Positions 1 through 8,062 of a stretch of 29,070 nt of DNA are shown in pieces; positions within the stretch are counted from its first letter, which is position 1, and each line of letters begins with the position of its first letter. The position numbers and the translations under genes are program-made. The DNA is taken from NCBI GenBank assembly GCA_035530055.1, contig DATKVN010000040.1:1-29070 (forward strand). The letters run 5' to 3'. Source of the DNA: a bacterium. GTDB taxonomy: Bacteria > UBA6262 > WVXT01. Below the pieces are notes generated by a model. That model saw nothing but the letters and a program-made list of their open reading frames with translations, had not been told where the DNA came from and ran no database searches.

Positions 1-2286
1 AAGAGCAAAGTTGAGCTTGCTTACGAGGCGAGCGATGACTTCGGACTAAGCCAGATAGACCTTGTATACCAGAAGTTAACAGGGGAAACTTATGATTCCA
101 TGAAGCCCGGGAGAATAAGGATTGAGCGATTCCAACCCTCGGTGGGTCAGAAACTACTCGACTACCAGTGGGAGCTGGAAAAACTCGACTTGCATCCTGG
201 TGAGCTAATCAGTTATTATTTAGAAGCCTGGGACAACGATACTATATCCGGGCCAAAGAGTAGCCTTTCCCAAACCTACTACCTGGAGGTATTTAGCTAC
301 CTTAAGGAACACGAAGACATTGAAGAAATGGAACACCATTTTAGAGAAGAGATATTACGTATTCTGGGAGACCAGATTGTAGCAAAGAGCAGAGTAGAAG
401 ATTGGAGCGAAACACAAGGCGTGGAAGAGTTAAAAAGCATCCACGCCGACCAGGGAAGAATTGAAAAGTTAACCGAAGACTTGCTCAATTATTTGAAAGA
501 GCTCCTTCCGCGCATGGAGGCAGACCCTCTGGGCAATTTTCAAGTATATTCAGAATATAAAAACATGGAAGGAAACCTCCAGTACCTGAAAGATGAAAAA
601 ATGGCAGAGGTTTTATCTACAATGTCTGAAGCAGTGAAAGCAACGAGAGCCGATAGAAAAGAATACATGGAAAAGGTGAAGAACAATCAAGAAGAGATCA
701 TTTCCGAACTGGAAAAGATGTCTCTTTTAGCACAGGACCTTCTCCAGGATGAGAGAATGCGCGATGTACTGGGAACAGTCCAGGAGTTGTTAGAGAGTCA
801 AGCAGACCTCGCTCAAAAGTTGGAAGAGATGGGAAAAGAAATAGATAAACATAAATTGGAGGAACTTAAAAAGAGCCTGGCGGAAATCTCAAAACTTATG
901 GCCAAGCTGGTAAAAAGCCTTTCCCAGCTACCGCAAACTTTACCAGAAGAATTCATCAATCAAGATGCAATCAAGAGTCTCGAGTTGGGAGAAATGTCCA
1001 GTGATATAGAAAAGATGGCTGATAAAATCGCCAAGGGAGACCTGGAAGCTGCGTTGAACATAGCTAAGAATTTACTTAAAACGCTTTCCTCAACAATGGC
1101 CATCATGCAAGCTGCTGCCAATCAGGTTCCATCTTTTGGTAAGTCATCCCAACTGTCTCAAAAGGCAAACGAATATTCTCTGGAGTTGGAAAGACTAATT
1201 GCCGAAGAAAAAGAATTGATTGACCGCACCAACCAACTCGACAAGAAGCGATTGGAAGCCTTGTTTAAGAAACAAGAGTCCCTGTTAAAGGAGTTAGTTA
1301 AGTTACAAGAGGAGGCAATAAAAGAGGCGAAAAAATTACAGGGAAACCTAAAAGAAAAATTGAATTATATAAAGGCGTATCCTGCTATCTACCAGAATCT
1401 CTCCGTAGTGTTGAAGAGGATGGAGGAAGTTCTCAGTGAGCTAACTGGAGAGACTCCTCGCCGGGCAAGGGAGTTATTGAAAAAGTCCATTGAATATTTA
1501 AATAATATGTTGGGAGCTCTGGATAAATTCACCATCAAGATTGAGAAGGAGAAAGAGAAAATTTCAGATGAGCTGTCTAAATTATCTAAGGAAAAAGAAA
1601 AAGAGGAAGAGTTGACTCCTCAAGAGAAGAGCCTTCTATCCTTGAGGGAGAATTGGGAAGGGAAGGAGAGGGATACTTTTGAAACTAGAGAAAAGATTGT
1701 TGATCTACGAGAGAAAGAAGAGGAGATTGCAAAATTATTGGAGTTTGAAGAAGAGGGAATTGAAGTGTTTAAAAAAGAAGACCTCTTGGAACTTGAAACT
1801 CTGGCCAAAAAACAGAAGGAGCTGGAGAACCGTACTGGAAAACTGAAGCAGAAGTTAGAGGAACTTTCCGGCAAGACTTCTGCCATTGGCCCAGAAATTA
1901 TCTCTAATATGGAGAAAGCTTCTTCGGCAATGGACGAGGCATCTGGAGAATTAGAGGAGAAGAAGACCGAGCCTGCCTTAGAGAAGGAGAGAGAAGCCCT
2001 CTACTATCTGGCTCAGGGAAAGGAAGGTCTTGCTTCGGCTTCTAAAAAATTGACAGAAATGGCAAAGAAAGGAGGGAAACCCCTGGTGGGCTTCCTTCAG
2101 CCAAGAGGAGGGACTCTTCCTGGAGGGAGAATGGGATTCAGGGAAGGGTACGTAAAGATTCCAGAAGCTCACGAGTACCAACCACCCAAGGAATTCCGCC
2201 AGGAACTTCTGGAAGCTCTCAAAGAGAAATACCCAGAAATTTACAAAGAACTGATTAAACAGTACTACCGGCGCCTCACAGAGTAG
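1..2286 (+). CDS. DUF4175-like long coiled-coil protein (5' end cut off by window)
   Basis: The reading frame is open from the first base, so the gene begins before the window; the first internal ATG is at 100. The visible part is about 762 residues. It opens with a YEASDDFGLSQIDL-type segment, the beta-sandwich-like motif ('DDFGL') seen in DUF4175 family proteins. A very long, Glu/Lys-rich, almost uninterrupted coiled coil follows (roughly residues 90-690). The C-terminus has a Gly-rich stretch (GGTLPGGRMG) and a conserved-looking tail ending EIYKELIKQYYRRLTE. Full family members normally carry N-terminal membrane segments, which would lie upstream of this window. The molecular function is not established; an envelope-associated structural role is only inference. 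The stop at 2284-2286 is 52 bases before guaA, with a palindrome in between. Confidence 0.8.
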   Translation, partial: KSKVELAYEASDDFGLSQIDLVYQKLTGETYDSMKPGRIRIERFQPSVGQKLLDYQWELEKLDLHPGELISYYLEAWDNDTISGPKSSLSQTYYLEVFSYLKEHEDIEEMEHHFREEILRILGDQIVAKSRVEDWSETQGVEELKSIHADQGRIEKLTEDLLNYLKELLPRMEADPLGNFQVYSEYKNMEGNLQYLKDEKMAEVLSTMSEAVKATRADRKEYMEKVKNNQEEIISELEKMSLLAQDLLQDERMRDVLGTVQELLESQADLAQKLEEMGKEIDKHKLEELKKSLAEISKLMAKLVKSLSQLPQTLPEEFINQDAIKSLELGEMSSDIEKMADKIAKGDLEAALNIAKNLLKTLSSTMAIMQAAANQVPSFGKSSQLSQKANEYSLELERLIAEEKELIDRTNQLDKKRLEALFKKQESLLKELVKLQEEAIKEAKKLQGNLKEKLNYIKAYPAIYQNLSVVLKRMEEVLSELTGETPRRARELLKKSIEYLNNMLGALDKFTIKIEKEKEKISDELSKLSKEKEKEEELTPQEKSLLSLRENWEGKERDTFETREKIVDLREKEEEIAKLLEFEEEGIEVFKKEDLLELETLAKKQKELENRTGKLKQKLEELSGKTSAIGPEIISNMEKASSAMDEASGELEEKKTEPALEKEREALYYLAQGKEGLASASKKLTEMAKKGGKPLVGFLQPRGGTLPGGRMGFREGYVKIPEAHEYQPPKEFRQELLEALKEKYPEIYKELIKQYYRRLTE

Positions 2287-2300
2287 AATCAAAAGGAATA

Positions 2301-2316
2301 GCAGACTTTAGTCTGC
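2301..2316. repeat. Short perfect palindrome (GCAGAC-TTTA-GTCTGC), type A half-element
   Basis: The arms GCAGAC and GTCTGC enclose a TTTA loop. It is preceded by GGAATA, a one-base variant of the GGAGTA arm seen beside the identical hairpin at 21235-21256. It lies between the DUF4175-like gene and guaA, just upstream of the guaA Shine-Dalgarno sequence (AAAGGAGG). No T-tract follows, so it is not an obvious terminator. Confidence 0.85.
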
Positions 2317-2338
2317 ATTAAGAAAGGAGGATGTTTAA

Positions 2339-3274
2339 ATGGCATGGGAAGCAAAGAAATTTATCGAAGAGAAACTCTCGGAGGTAAAAAAGATTGTAGG
2401 AGATAAGAATGCCGTAGTGGCTACTTCAGGAGGAGTGGATAGCGTAGCCTGTGCATTTCTGGCACATAAAGCGCTAGGAGAAAAATTAACTGTTATTTTT
2501 ATTGACGACGGGCTGATGAGAGAAGGTGAGCCTACTAAAGTGTCTGAGGAGTTAGGGAATTTAGGTGTAGAAGTTAAAATAGTTAATGCCAGGGATGAAT
2601 TCTTCAAAGCGCTTAAAGGAATCGAGGACCCTGAAGAGAAGAGGAAAAAATTCAGAGATACTTTTTATAGAACACTGGGAAAGGCAGTAAAGGAGAATGG
2701 AGCCTCTTACCTCATTCAAGGCACGATAGCTGCGGACGTCTCAGAAACTGAAAGAGGTATTAAGACTCAGCATAACGTTCTGGAACAGATAGGAATCGAT
2801 CCCACAGATTATGGATTTCAAGTTATCGAGCCTCTGAGAGAAATCTATAAACCCGAGGTAAGGGATGTGGCCAGAGAATTAGGGTTGCCGGAAGAAATTC
2901 ACCAGAGAATGCCGTTTCCTGGACCTGGTTTAGCTACGAGAATCATAGGAGAAGTTAATCCTCAGAGGGTAGAGATGGTCAGGAAAGCAACCAGTATCGT
3001 AGAAGAAGAAATAAAAGAGTTAAAACCCTTCCAGGCACTTGCAGTTCTCATGAAAGATAGAGCCACAGGAATGGTTGAGGGGAAGAGAGTCTTTGGTAAC
3101 ATAATAGTGGTAAGAAGTGTTGAGTCTAAGAATGCAATGACTGCTTCTGTGAGTAGAATCCCCTGGGAAATTCTGGAGAAAATTCAACAGAGGATTACCG
3201 AGGAGATGCCTTCGGTAACCAAGGTCCTCTTTGATATTACTCCCAAGCCTCCCAGTACAATAGAGTATATTTGA
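2339..3274 (+). CDS. guaA: GMP synthase, ATP-pyrophosphatase subunit (GuaA subunit B)
   Basis: This enzyme adenylates XMP and aminates it to GMP in purine synthesis. The 311-residue protein begins directly with the ATP-pyrophosphatase domain: the P-loop SGGVDS is at residues 30-35. It ends with the GMP synthase dimerisation domain and the typical C-terminal TPKPPSTIEYI. The segment MPFPGPGLATRIIGEV is characteristic of the XMP-binding region. No class-I glutamine amidotransferase domain (about 190 residues) is present. It therefore resembles the two-subunit, archaeal-style GMP synthase rather than the usual bacterial fused enzyme of about 510-525 residues. A glutaminase partner must be encoded elsewhere, or ammonia is used; none is visible here. 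The start is well supported by AAAGGAGG about nine bases upstream of ATG. Confidence 0.93.
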   Translation: MAWEAKKFIEEKLSEVKKIVGDKNAVVATSGGVDSVACAFLAHKALGEKLTVIFIDDGLMREGEPTKVSEELGNLGVEVKIVNARDEFFKALKGIEDPEEKRKKFRDTFYRTLGKAVKENGASYLIQGTIAADVSETERGIKTQHNVLEQIGIDPTDYGFQVIEPLREIYKPEVRDVARELGLPEEIHQRMPFPGPGLATRIIGEVNPQRVEMVRKATSIVEEEIKELKPFQALAVLMKDRATGMVEGKRVFGNIIVVRSVESKNAMTASVSRIPWEILEKIQQRITEEMPSVTKVLFDITPKPPSTIEYI

Positions 3275-3307
3275 GGAGTAAGCACGCTGCACTTGTAATA
3301 AGTAATT

Positions 3308-3360
3308 GTAGTGTAGCCCTTTATGGGCGTAATCTTTACGGGGACAAGCCTTACGCTACC
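3308..3360. repeat. Type C palindromic element (TGTAGC...GCTAC outer arms, two inner hairpins)
   Basis: Outer arms TGTAGC (3312-3317) and GCTAC (3355-3359) enclose two hairpins: GCCC-TTTAT-GGGC (3316-3328) and CGTAA-TCT-TTACG (3328-3340). Bases 3308-3333 recur exactly, in inverted orientation, at 25932-25957. The element fills most of the gap between guaA and the TPR/peptidase gene. Confidence 0.8.
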
Positions 3361-3371
3361 AATTTTAAATT

Positions 3372-5015
3372 ATGGGAGTCAAGATTAGTCTTTTGAAACT
3401 ACTGGTTTCTATTTTCTTATTAATCTTTCCTACTCTACTTTATGGTGGGGATATAATCGTTGATGGTGAAAAATACTTAAATCAATGGAATGTGGAGAAA
3501 ACTATGGAGCTTGCTCACCAGGCCGTATTGGAGCAACCGGAGAGAGCCGACTCCTACAGATTACTCGGATTAGCCTATTTTTATCAGGGAAGTTATGATA
3601 AAGCATTGCAGTATCTCCAGGTTGCATCCCTTATGGAACCAAGGATTGAACAGCGAAAGAGACTCCTCTCCTTTGTTGAGGGTACTAAGGAAATTACAGG
3701 AGAATTTAGTAATTATTCAAGTGAACATTTTATACTTCGCCTGGCCGATAGAGATAATCTTCTCGTTGACTATGCCCTCCATGCTCTGGAGAAAGCATAT
3801 CAAGAAATACAAGGTGACCTGAACTATTTTCCAGAAGAGAAAATTCTGGTGGAAATATATCCTACAACTGAGGGATTCACCTACGCTTCCAGTCTCACCC
3901 CGAAGCAGATTGAAGTCTCCGGGGCAATTGGAATCTGTAAATTTAACCGAATTATGATTATTTCTCCTCGCTGCTTGGTATACGGTTATCGCTGGCTCGA
4001 TGCTTTAGCTCACGAATTTATCCATTATCTTATTGCCAAAATAACGGGACTCAATATTCCTTTGTGGTTAAATGAGGGTCTTGCTAAGTATCATGAGACA
4101 AAGTGGAGAGTTAAACAACCGAACTATTTAATTCCCCTTTACAAAAATACCCTTTTGGGAGCATCGAGAGAGGGAAAATGGATCGATTTCTGGAAAATGC
4201 GTAGGGGCATGCCCAGTCTGGAAAGCCGGCAGGAAGTAATCCTGGCTTTTGCCGAAGTTTCCCTGGCAGTAGATTACCTACTCCAGTATAATGGAAGGAA
4301 GAAGTTAATCCATTTTCTCCAGGAACTTGGCAGAACTGCCTGGAAAGGAAGAGAAGAAAAGTTTGAGAAAGTGGAGAAACATTGGGACGAACTTTTCCGC
4401 CAATTCTTCGGGATAGACCAGAAAAAGTTTCAGAGCGTTTTGAGAGAGTTTCTAAAAGAAATGAAACTGGAAGAGACTCCAGGAATAGCATTAGATAGTT
4501 TTAAGTTAAAAGAAGAGGGAGAAGAAGTGGATGAACTGGAAGAGCATGTAGGAGTAGGAGCCCGTGGGCATGTGCGGCTGGGAGATATGTATCGTCAGAG
4601 AGGAAGGTCTAAGGTTGCTCTTATTCAATATGAGAAAGGTTTGAGAAAAGAACCCAATAATCATGTAATTCTCAATAAGATAGGTAAAACCTATAGCGCA
4701 CTGGGAAAATTTAAAGAAGCAGAAGAATCATTCAAAAAATCCTTGGAGGTTAATCCTAACTACGGACCAACCTATACCAACCTTGGCACTTTCTACTTTG
4801 CTCAGGAGAAGTTAACACTGGCACTGGAAAATTACGAGGAGTCTAATCAGATTAATCCTTTTAATCCTCTTATTCATAAGTATATGGGCTTTATCTACTA
4901 CAGACTCGGAGAGGAAGCAAAGGCGGAGAGAGAATGGACGATTGCCCGCAGGCTTCTTCCGGGCGATATAGAGGTGGAGTCCTGGCTCTTAGAGATGGAA
5001 AGAAAGGAACCTTAA
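3372..5015 (+). CDS. Exported TPR protein with gluzincin (peptidase MA-like) domain
   Basis: The 547-residue protein starts with a hydrophobic signal sequence (about residues 5-25, LLKLLVSIFLLIFPTLLYGG), so it is probably secreted or periplasmic. A TPR-like pair follows (about 30-85). Next is a peptidase MA-like gluzincin domain (about 110-340) with HEFIH at 214-218 and a downstream NEG whose Glu235 is placed as third zinc ligand. The C-terminal third (about 400-535) holds further TPRs ending in the LxxxGxxYYRLGEEAKAEREW pattern. All expected zinc ligands are present, so activity is plausible; the substrate is unknown. No Shine-Dalgarno sequence precedes ATG 3372. An in-frame TTG at 3393 also lies before the signal peptide and cannot be excluded. 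A second gluzincin of this type is encoded at 23004-25841. Confidence 0.85.
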   Translation: MGVKISLLKLLVSIFLLIFPTLLYGGDIIVDGEKYLNQWNVEKTMELAHQAVLEQPERADSYRLLGLAYFYQGSYDKALQYLQVASLMEPRIEQRKRLLSFVEGTKEITGEFSNYSSEHFILRLADRDNLLVDYALHALEKAYQEIQGDLNYFPEEKILVEIYPTTEGFTYASSLTPKQIEVSGAIGICKFNRIMIISPRCLVYGYRWLDALAHEFIHYLIAKITGLNIPLWLNEGLAKYHETKWRVKQPNYLIPLYKNTLLGASREGKWIDFWKMRRGMPSLESRQEVILAFAEVSLAVDYLLQYNGRKKLIHFLQELGRTAWKGREEKFEKVEKHWDELFRQFFGIDQKKFQSVLREFLKEMKLEETPGIALDSFKLKEEGEEVDELEEHVGVGARGHVRLGDMYRQRGRSKVALIQYEKGLRKEPNNHVILNKIGKTYSALGKFKEAEESFKKSLEVNPNYGPTYTNLGTFYFAQEKLTLALENYEESNQINPFNPLIHKYMGFIYYRLGEEAKAEREWTIARRLLPGDIEVESWLLEMERKEP

Positions 5016-5030
5016 TTTACTCCTAAGACA

Positions 5031-5053
5031 CTCCGATGGATCGGAGCTACTCC
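5031..5053. repeat. Palindrome CTCCGAT-GG-ATCGGAG followed by CTACTCC
   Basis: Seven-base arms (5031-5037 and 5040-5046) enclose GG. They are followed directly by CTACTCC (5047-5053), the same 3' outer arm seen in type A elements at 13501-13506 and 28698-28704. The end of this arm can also pair with the AGGA of the downstream Shine-Dalgarno sequence (5057-5063) of the dehydrogenase gene. Confidence 0.7.
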
Positions 5054-5066
5054 TCTAGGAGGAAGA

Positions 5067-6227
5067 ATGTGGGAATTCTACTTGCCCACAAGAATAATTT
5101 TCGGCAGAGAGAGTTTAAATAGACTGGGTATAGAAGTTAAGCCTCTGGGAGAGCCTATTCTTCTTGTCACTGGAAAGAGGGCTCTTCGGGAGAGTGGTAT
5201 CCTGGATAGGGTTAGTCGAATCTTAAACAAGGAGAAAATCACCTCTGTCCTTTACGACCAGGTCTCTCCAGAACCTGATACTGAAGTAGTGGATAGGGGT
5301 GTAACCTTCGCTCGTCAGAATAGATGCAAAGTTGTAGTAGGGATTGGTGGTGGAAGCGCTATTGACGTAGCTAAAGCAATTGCCGGACTCGGGCTTGAGG
5401 AGAGTTTCGCTTCCATAGCCGAATATCTGGAAGGGAAAGGGACTAAAAGGATAAATTCATACGGTCTTCCTTTTATTGCCATTCCCACCACGGCTGGAAC
5501 CGGAGCAGAGGTCGCCAGGAATGCTGTGATTATCAATAGGAATACGAGAAGTAAAAGGAGTTTTCGCAGTAACTATCTATTTGCCAGGATAGCCATTATC
5601 GATCCCACTTTGACCGTAGACCTTCCTCAAAAGATAACTGCCTCAACCGGAATAGATACTTTGACTCATCTCATCGAGGGATACGTTTCTCGAAAAGCGA
5701 ATCTTCTAACGGATATTCTGGCAATTAAGGGTATTAGTCTGGTGGGAGAATCTCTAATTTCTGCATACAATAATGGTTCTGACCTGGAAGCAAGGGAGAA
5801 AATGTGCTTAGCCAGTCTTCTGGGTGGTGTTGTGCTCACAAATTCTGGTTTGGGTATTGCTCATGGAGTGTCCCCATTTTTGGGAGCATTACACGGAATT
5901 CCTCATGGTGTGGCAAACGGCATACTTCTTCCGCGGGCAATAGAATTTAATTTGTCCTCAAGCATTCAGAAATTCAAATCTGTTGCCTCTGCTCTGGGAG
6001 AGAAAATAGAGGGTCTAACAGAAAAAGAGGCTGCAGGTAAGACTCTTTCTGCAGTGGAGAGGATAGTTAAGGAACTGGGAATTCCTCAAAGTTTAGAAGA
6101 ATTTGGTGTGAAGTCGGAAGACCTGCCTGAGCTTGCTAAAAAATCTCTCACTTCCAACTCCACCAGAGGGAATCCTCGCGAAGTGAGTTATGAAGACCTC
6201 TTGTTATTTTTAAAGAAGATACTGTAG
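5067..6227 (+). CDS. Iron-containing (group III) alcohol dehydrogenase
   Basis: An NAD(P)-dependent, Fe-type alcohol dehydrogenase of 386 residues, the normal family length. The nucleotide-binding loop GGGSAIDVAKAI begins at about residue 94, and IPTTAGTGAEV follows the hinge. The metal ligands expected from FucO/lactaldehyde reductase structures are present: Asp and His in GIDTLTHLIEGY, and two His in GIAHGV...GIPHGVANG. The FucO residue just after the third ligand (the second His of HGMAH) is Pro here (HGVSP). The substrate cannot be read from sequence; butanol-, propanediol- or aldehyde-type activities are all possible. A strong AGGAGGA Shine-Dalgarno sequence fixes the start. It heads a small group with a cupin and a DUF362 iron-sulfur protein. 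Confidence 0.92.
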   Translation: MWEFYLPTRIIFGRESLNRLGIEVKPLGEPILLVTGKRALRESGILDRVSRILNKEKITSVLYDQVSPEPDTEVVDRGVTFARQNRCKVVVGIGGGSAIDVAKAIAGLGLEESFASIAEYLEGKGTKRINSYGLPFIAIPTTAGTGAEVARNAVIINRNTRSKRSFRSNYLFARIAIIDPTLTVDLPQKITASTGIDTLTHLIEGYVSRKANLLTDILAIKGISLVGESLISAYNNGSDLEAREKMCLASLLGGVVLTNSGLGIAHGVSPFLGALHGIPHGVANGILLPRAIEFNLSSSIQKFKSVASALGEKIEGLTEKEAAGKTLSAVERIVKELGIPQSLEEFGVKSEDLPELAKKSLTSNSTRGNPREVSYEDLLLFLKKIL

Positions 6228-6304
6228 CCGCAGGCTTCAGCCTGCGTCTGGAGTAGCAGGCTTCAGCCTGCGCAGATAAACGCAACCTAAAGGTTGCGAC
6301 TACC
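6223..6304. repeat. Composite palindromic element: three hairpins in tandem (types C and A)
   Basis: TGTAGC (6223-6228, overlapping the dehydrogenase stop codon) leads into hairpin GCAGGC-TTCA-GCCTGC (6230-6245). TGGAGTAG (6249-6256) then leads into the same hairpin again (6256-6271). After a short spacer comes GCAACC-TAAA-GGTTGC (6282-6297), followed by CTACC, a decayed CTACTCC arm. The 5' hairpins have a TTCA loop and the 3' hairpin a TAAA loop. The element fills the dehydrogenase-cupin gap. Confidence 0.85.
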
Positions 6305-6337
6305 GAATCATTCTCAGGTTAGTAAAGAGGAGAAAAT

Positions 6338-6673
6338 ATGGAAAGAGTTAATGAAAGTGAGAAGGAATTCCGCTTTGGCGATGCGGGTCCCAAGTATCTT
6401 TTCAGAGGACCCAGGATAGAATGGGGAATTTTAGTCCTGAAACCCGGAGGGTCGTTAGGAGCCCACTACCATAAAGAGGTCGAAGAGACATTCTATTTCT
6501 TGGAAGGAAAAGCCAGATTAATGATCGATGGCACTGAATATCTGGGGGGAGCAGGAGAGGCTTTCCGGCTGGAACCAGGAGAAAAACATGATATCCTGAA
6601 CGACTCCCAATCTCCCATTCGTGCTGTGTTCATCAAGTGCCCTTATAAACCTGAGGACAAAATCAAGATTTGA
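6338..6673 (+). CDS. Small single-domain cupin protein
   Basis: The 111-residue protein is a single cupin_2 beta-barrel. Motif 1 is GAHYHKEVEETFYFLEG (two His and a Glu as likely metal ligands). Motif 2 is PGEKHDIL with the last His ligand. It has no signal peptide or extra domain. Such proteins serve as small-molecule isomerases, dioxygenases or sensors; nothing here distinguishes these. AAAGAGGAG before the ATG supports the start. It lies 26 bases upstream of the DUF362 gene and is probably co-transcribed with it. Confidence 0.85.
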   Translation: MERVNESEKEFRFGDAGPKYLFRGPRIEWGILVLKPGGSLGAHYHKEVEETFYFLEGKARLMIDGTEYLGGAGEAFRLEPGEKHDILNDSQSPIRAVFIKCPYKPEDKIKI

Positions 6674-6699
6674 AATAGAGAAGAGAACGGAGATAAAAG

Positions 6700-7839
6700 A
6701 TGGCTCAGCGGGTAGCATTAGCAAGATGTGAAAGTTACCAGCTTCCGGTTTTGGAGAATTCTTTAAAGAAATTATTAGGTTTACTTGGTGGAATTGGCGA
6801 GTTTGTCAAAAATGGAGACAGAGTTCTAATCAAGATAAATCTCCTCTCAGGCAGGCCTCCGGAAAAAGCAGTAACCACTCATCCCAGTCTGGTCGAGGCA
6901 GTGGTTAATTTAGTAAAGGAAGCTGGAGGAATCCCGGCAATTGGAGACAGTCCCGGGGAGAGGGCAACTCTTACGGGATTAGCCAGAGCATATCGAACTG
7001 CAGGATTCGAGGAAGTTAGCCGTAAGACGGGTGTTCCTCTTTTGTCTTTTGAGGATGATGTTATGGAAGTGGAGAATAGCCAAGGACGTCTCTATAAAAA
7101 GTTTACAGTTACTAAACAGATAAAGGATTTTAACGTAATAATTTCTCTTCCCAAATTGAAGACTCACCCTTTAACTTACATTACCGCAGCGGTGAAGAAT
7201 AACTTCGGTTTCATTCCCGGACTGAGAAAGACTGAGTTCCATTTGAAATTGCCTGACAGGGAGTTGCTTTCGGAAATGCTTGTTGACCTTTTAGATACTA
7301 TAAAGATTGATCTGGCAATTTTGGATGGAATTGTTGCCATGGAAGGAAATGGCCCGGCTGGCGGTCTCCCTCGCAAGGTAGGAGCAATTCTTGCCAGCAG
7401 AAATCTTGTGGCTTTAGATTTTGTTGCCTGCCAACTCATCGGTTATAAAAATCCATTCGATATTCCTACTAACAGAATAGCTGTGGAAAGAAAATTTTTT
7501 CTTCCCGGAAATATGGAAATCTTAGGGGAAAGAATTGAAGATTTACAAGTAAAAGATTTCAAACGAATTCCCCAGGATGTTTCCCAGAAGATTCCCCTAT
7601 TTCTTTTGAAGTGGCTAAAAAACTTACTATCAGCAAAGCCCAAAATAATTGATGAGCTTTGTAACCGTTGCTTCCATTGCCTGGAAAACTGTCCGGTTAA
7701 ATGTGTGGAAAAGAATAAAGACGGTAAACCTTCAATTCATTATTCAGATTGTATTAGATGCTTCTGTTGTCAAGAACTCTGTTCTCAAGGAGCCATAATA
7801 ACGAAAAGACCCTGGTTGGTAAAATTATTTACTGCATAA
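6700..7839 (+). CDS. DUF362 domain protein with C-terminal 2x[4Fe-4S] ferredoxin domain
   Basis: The 379-residue protein consists of a DUF362 domain (about 1-300; KINLLSGRPPEKAVTTHPSL near the start, ISLPKLKTHPLTYITAAVKN in the middle). A bacterial-type dicluster ferredoxin follows. The first cluster motif is C321-x2-C324-x2-C327-x3-C331 and the second C351-x2-C354-x2-C357-x3-C361, with an extra Cys356. Both cluster motifs are intact. It is presumably cytoplasmic and electron-carrying; the DUF362 reaction is unknown. Adjacency to an Fe-alcohol dehydrogenase and a cupin suggests a shared redox role, which is inference. GGAGA upstream of ATG supports the start. Confidence 0.88.
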   Translation: MAQRVALARCESYQLPVLENSLKKLLGLLGGIGEFVKNGDRVLIKINLLSGRPPEKAVTTHPSLVEAVVNLVKEAGGIPAIGDSPGERATLTGLARAYRTAGFEEVSRKTGVPLLSFEDDVMEVENSQGRLYKKFTVTKQIKDFNVIISLPKLKTHPLTYITAAVKNNFGFIPGLRKTEFHLKLPDRELLSEMLVDLLDTIKIDLAILDGIVAMEGNGPAGGLPRKVGAILASRNLVALDFVACQLIGYKNPFDIPTNRIAVERKFFLPGNMEILGERIEDLQVKDFKRIPQDVSQKIPLFLLKWLKNLLSAKPKIIDELCNRCFHCLENCPVKCVEKNKDGKPSIHYSDCIRCFCCQELCSQGAIITKRPWLVKLFTA

Positions 7840-7850
7840 GAAGATTGGTT

Positions 7851-7879
7851 TTGACTTTTTGGTTAAAATAGGTTAAATT
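7851..7879 (+). promoter_or_regulatory. Possible sigma70-type promoter for the DHH/nucleotidyltransferase gene
   Basis: TTGACT (7851-7856) and TAAATT (7874-7879) are separated by 17 bases. The -10 match is moderate. If used, the transcript would carry a leader of about 225 bases through the nested palindromes. Confidence 0.35.
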
Positions 7880-7934
7880 AAACTGGAGTTCTTGATTTCA
7901 TCGGGGGGGAGTTCATAGGATAAGGAGTTTGGTT

Positions 7935-8062
7935 TGGAGTCCTCCCGAAAGGGAGGGAAGCAAAAAGTTGTAGCTGTCCCGATTCATTGGGACCAAAGGG
8001 AAAGCAAAGCTTACGCTTTGCGGCTACATTTTTAAATAAACCTTGCTTTCGCAAGGACTCCA
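7935..8062. repeat. Nested palindromic element: type C inside type B
   Basis: The outer type B arms are TGGAGT (7935-7940) and ACTCCA (8057-8062). Type B hairpins are CCTCCC-GAAA-GGGAGG (7941-7956) and CCTTGC-TTTC-GCAAGG (8041-8056). Between them lies a complete type C unit: TGTAGC (7969-7974), hairpin GTCCC-GATTCATT-GGGAC (7976-7993), hairpin GCAAAGC-TTAC-GCTTTGC (8004-8021), GGCTACA (8022-8028). The same type B outer parts occur without the insert at 19666-19723. Confidence 0.88.

Noticed and set aside
3595-3822. Plus-strand 75-residue frame inside the TPR/gluzincin gene
   Set aside because: It is out of frame within a well-supported gene and has no ribosome site or motif.
6223-6304. CRISPR array or tandem repeat locus
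   Set aside because: The repeated hairpins are not regularly spaced and have no unique spacers of equal length; they are palindromic elements.
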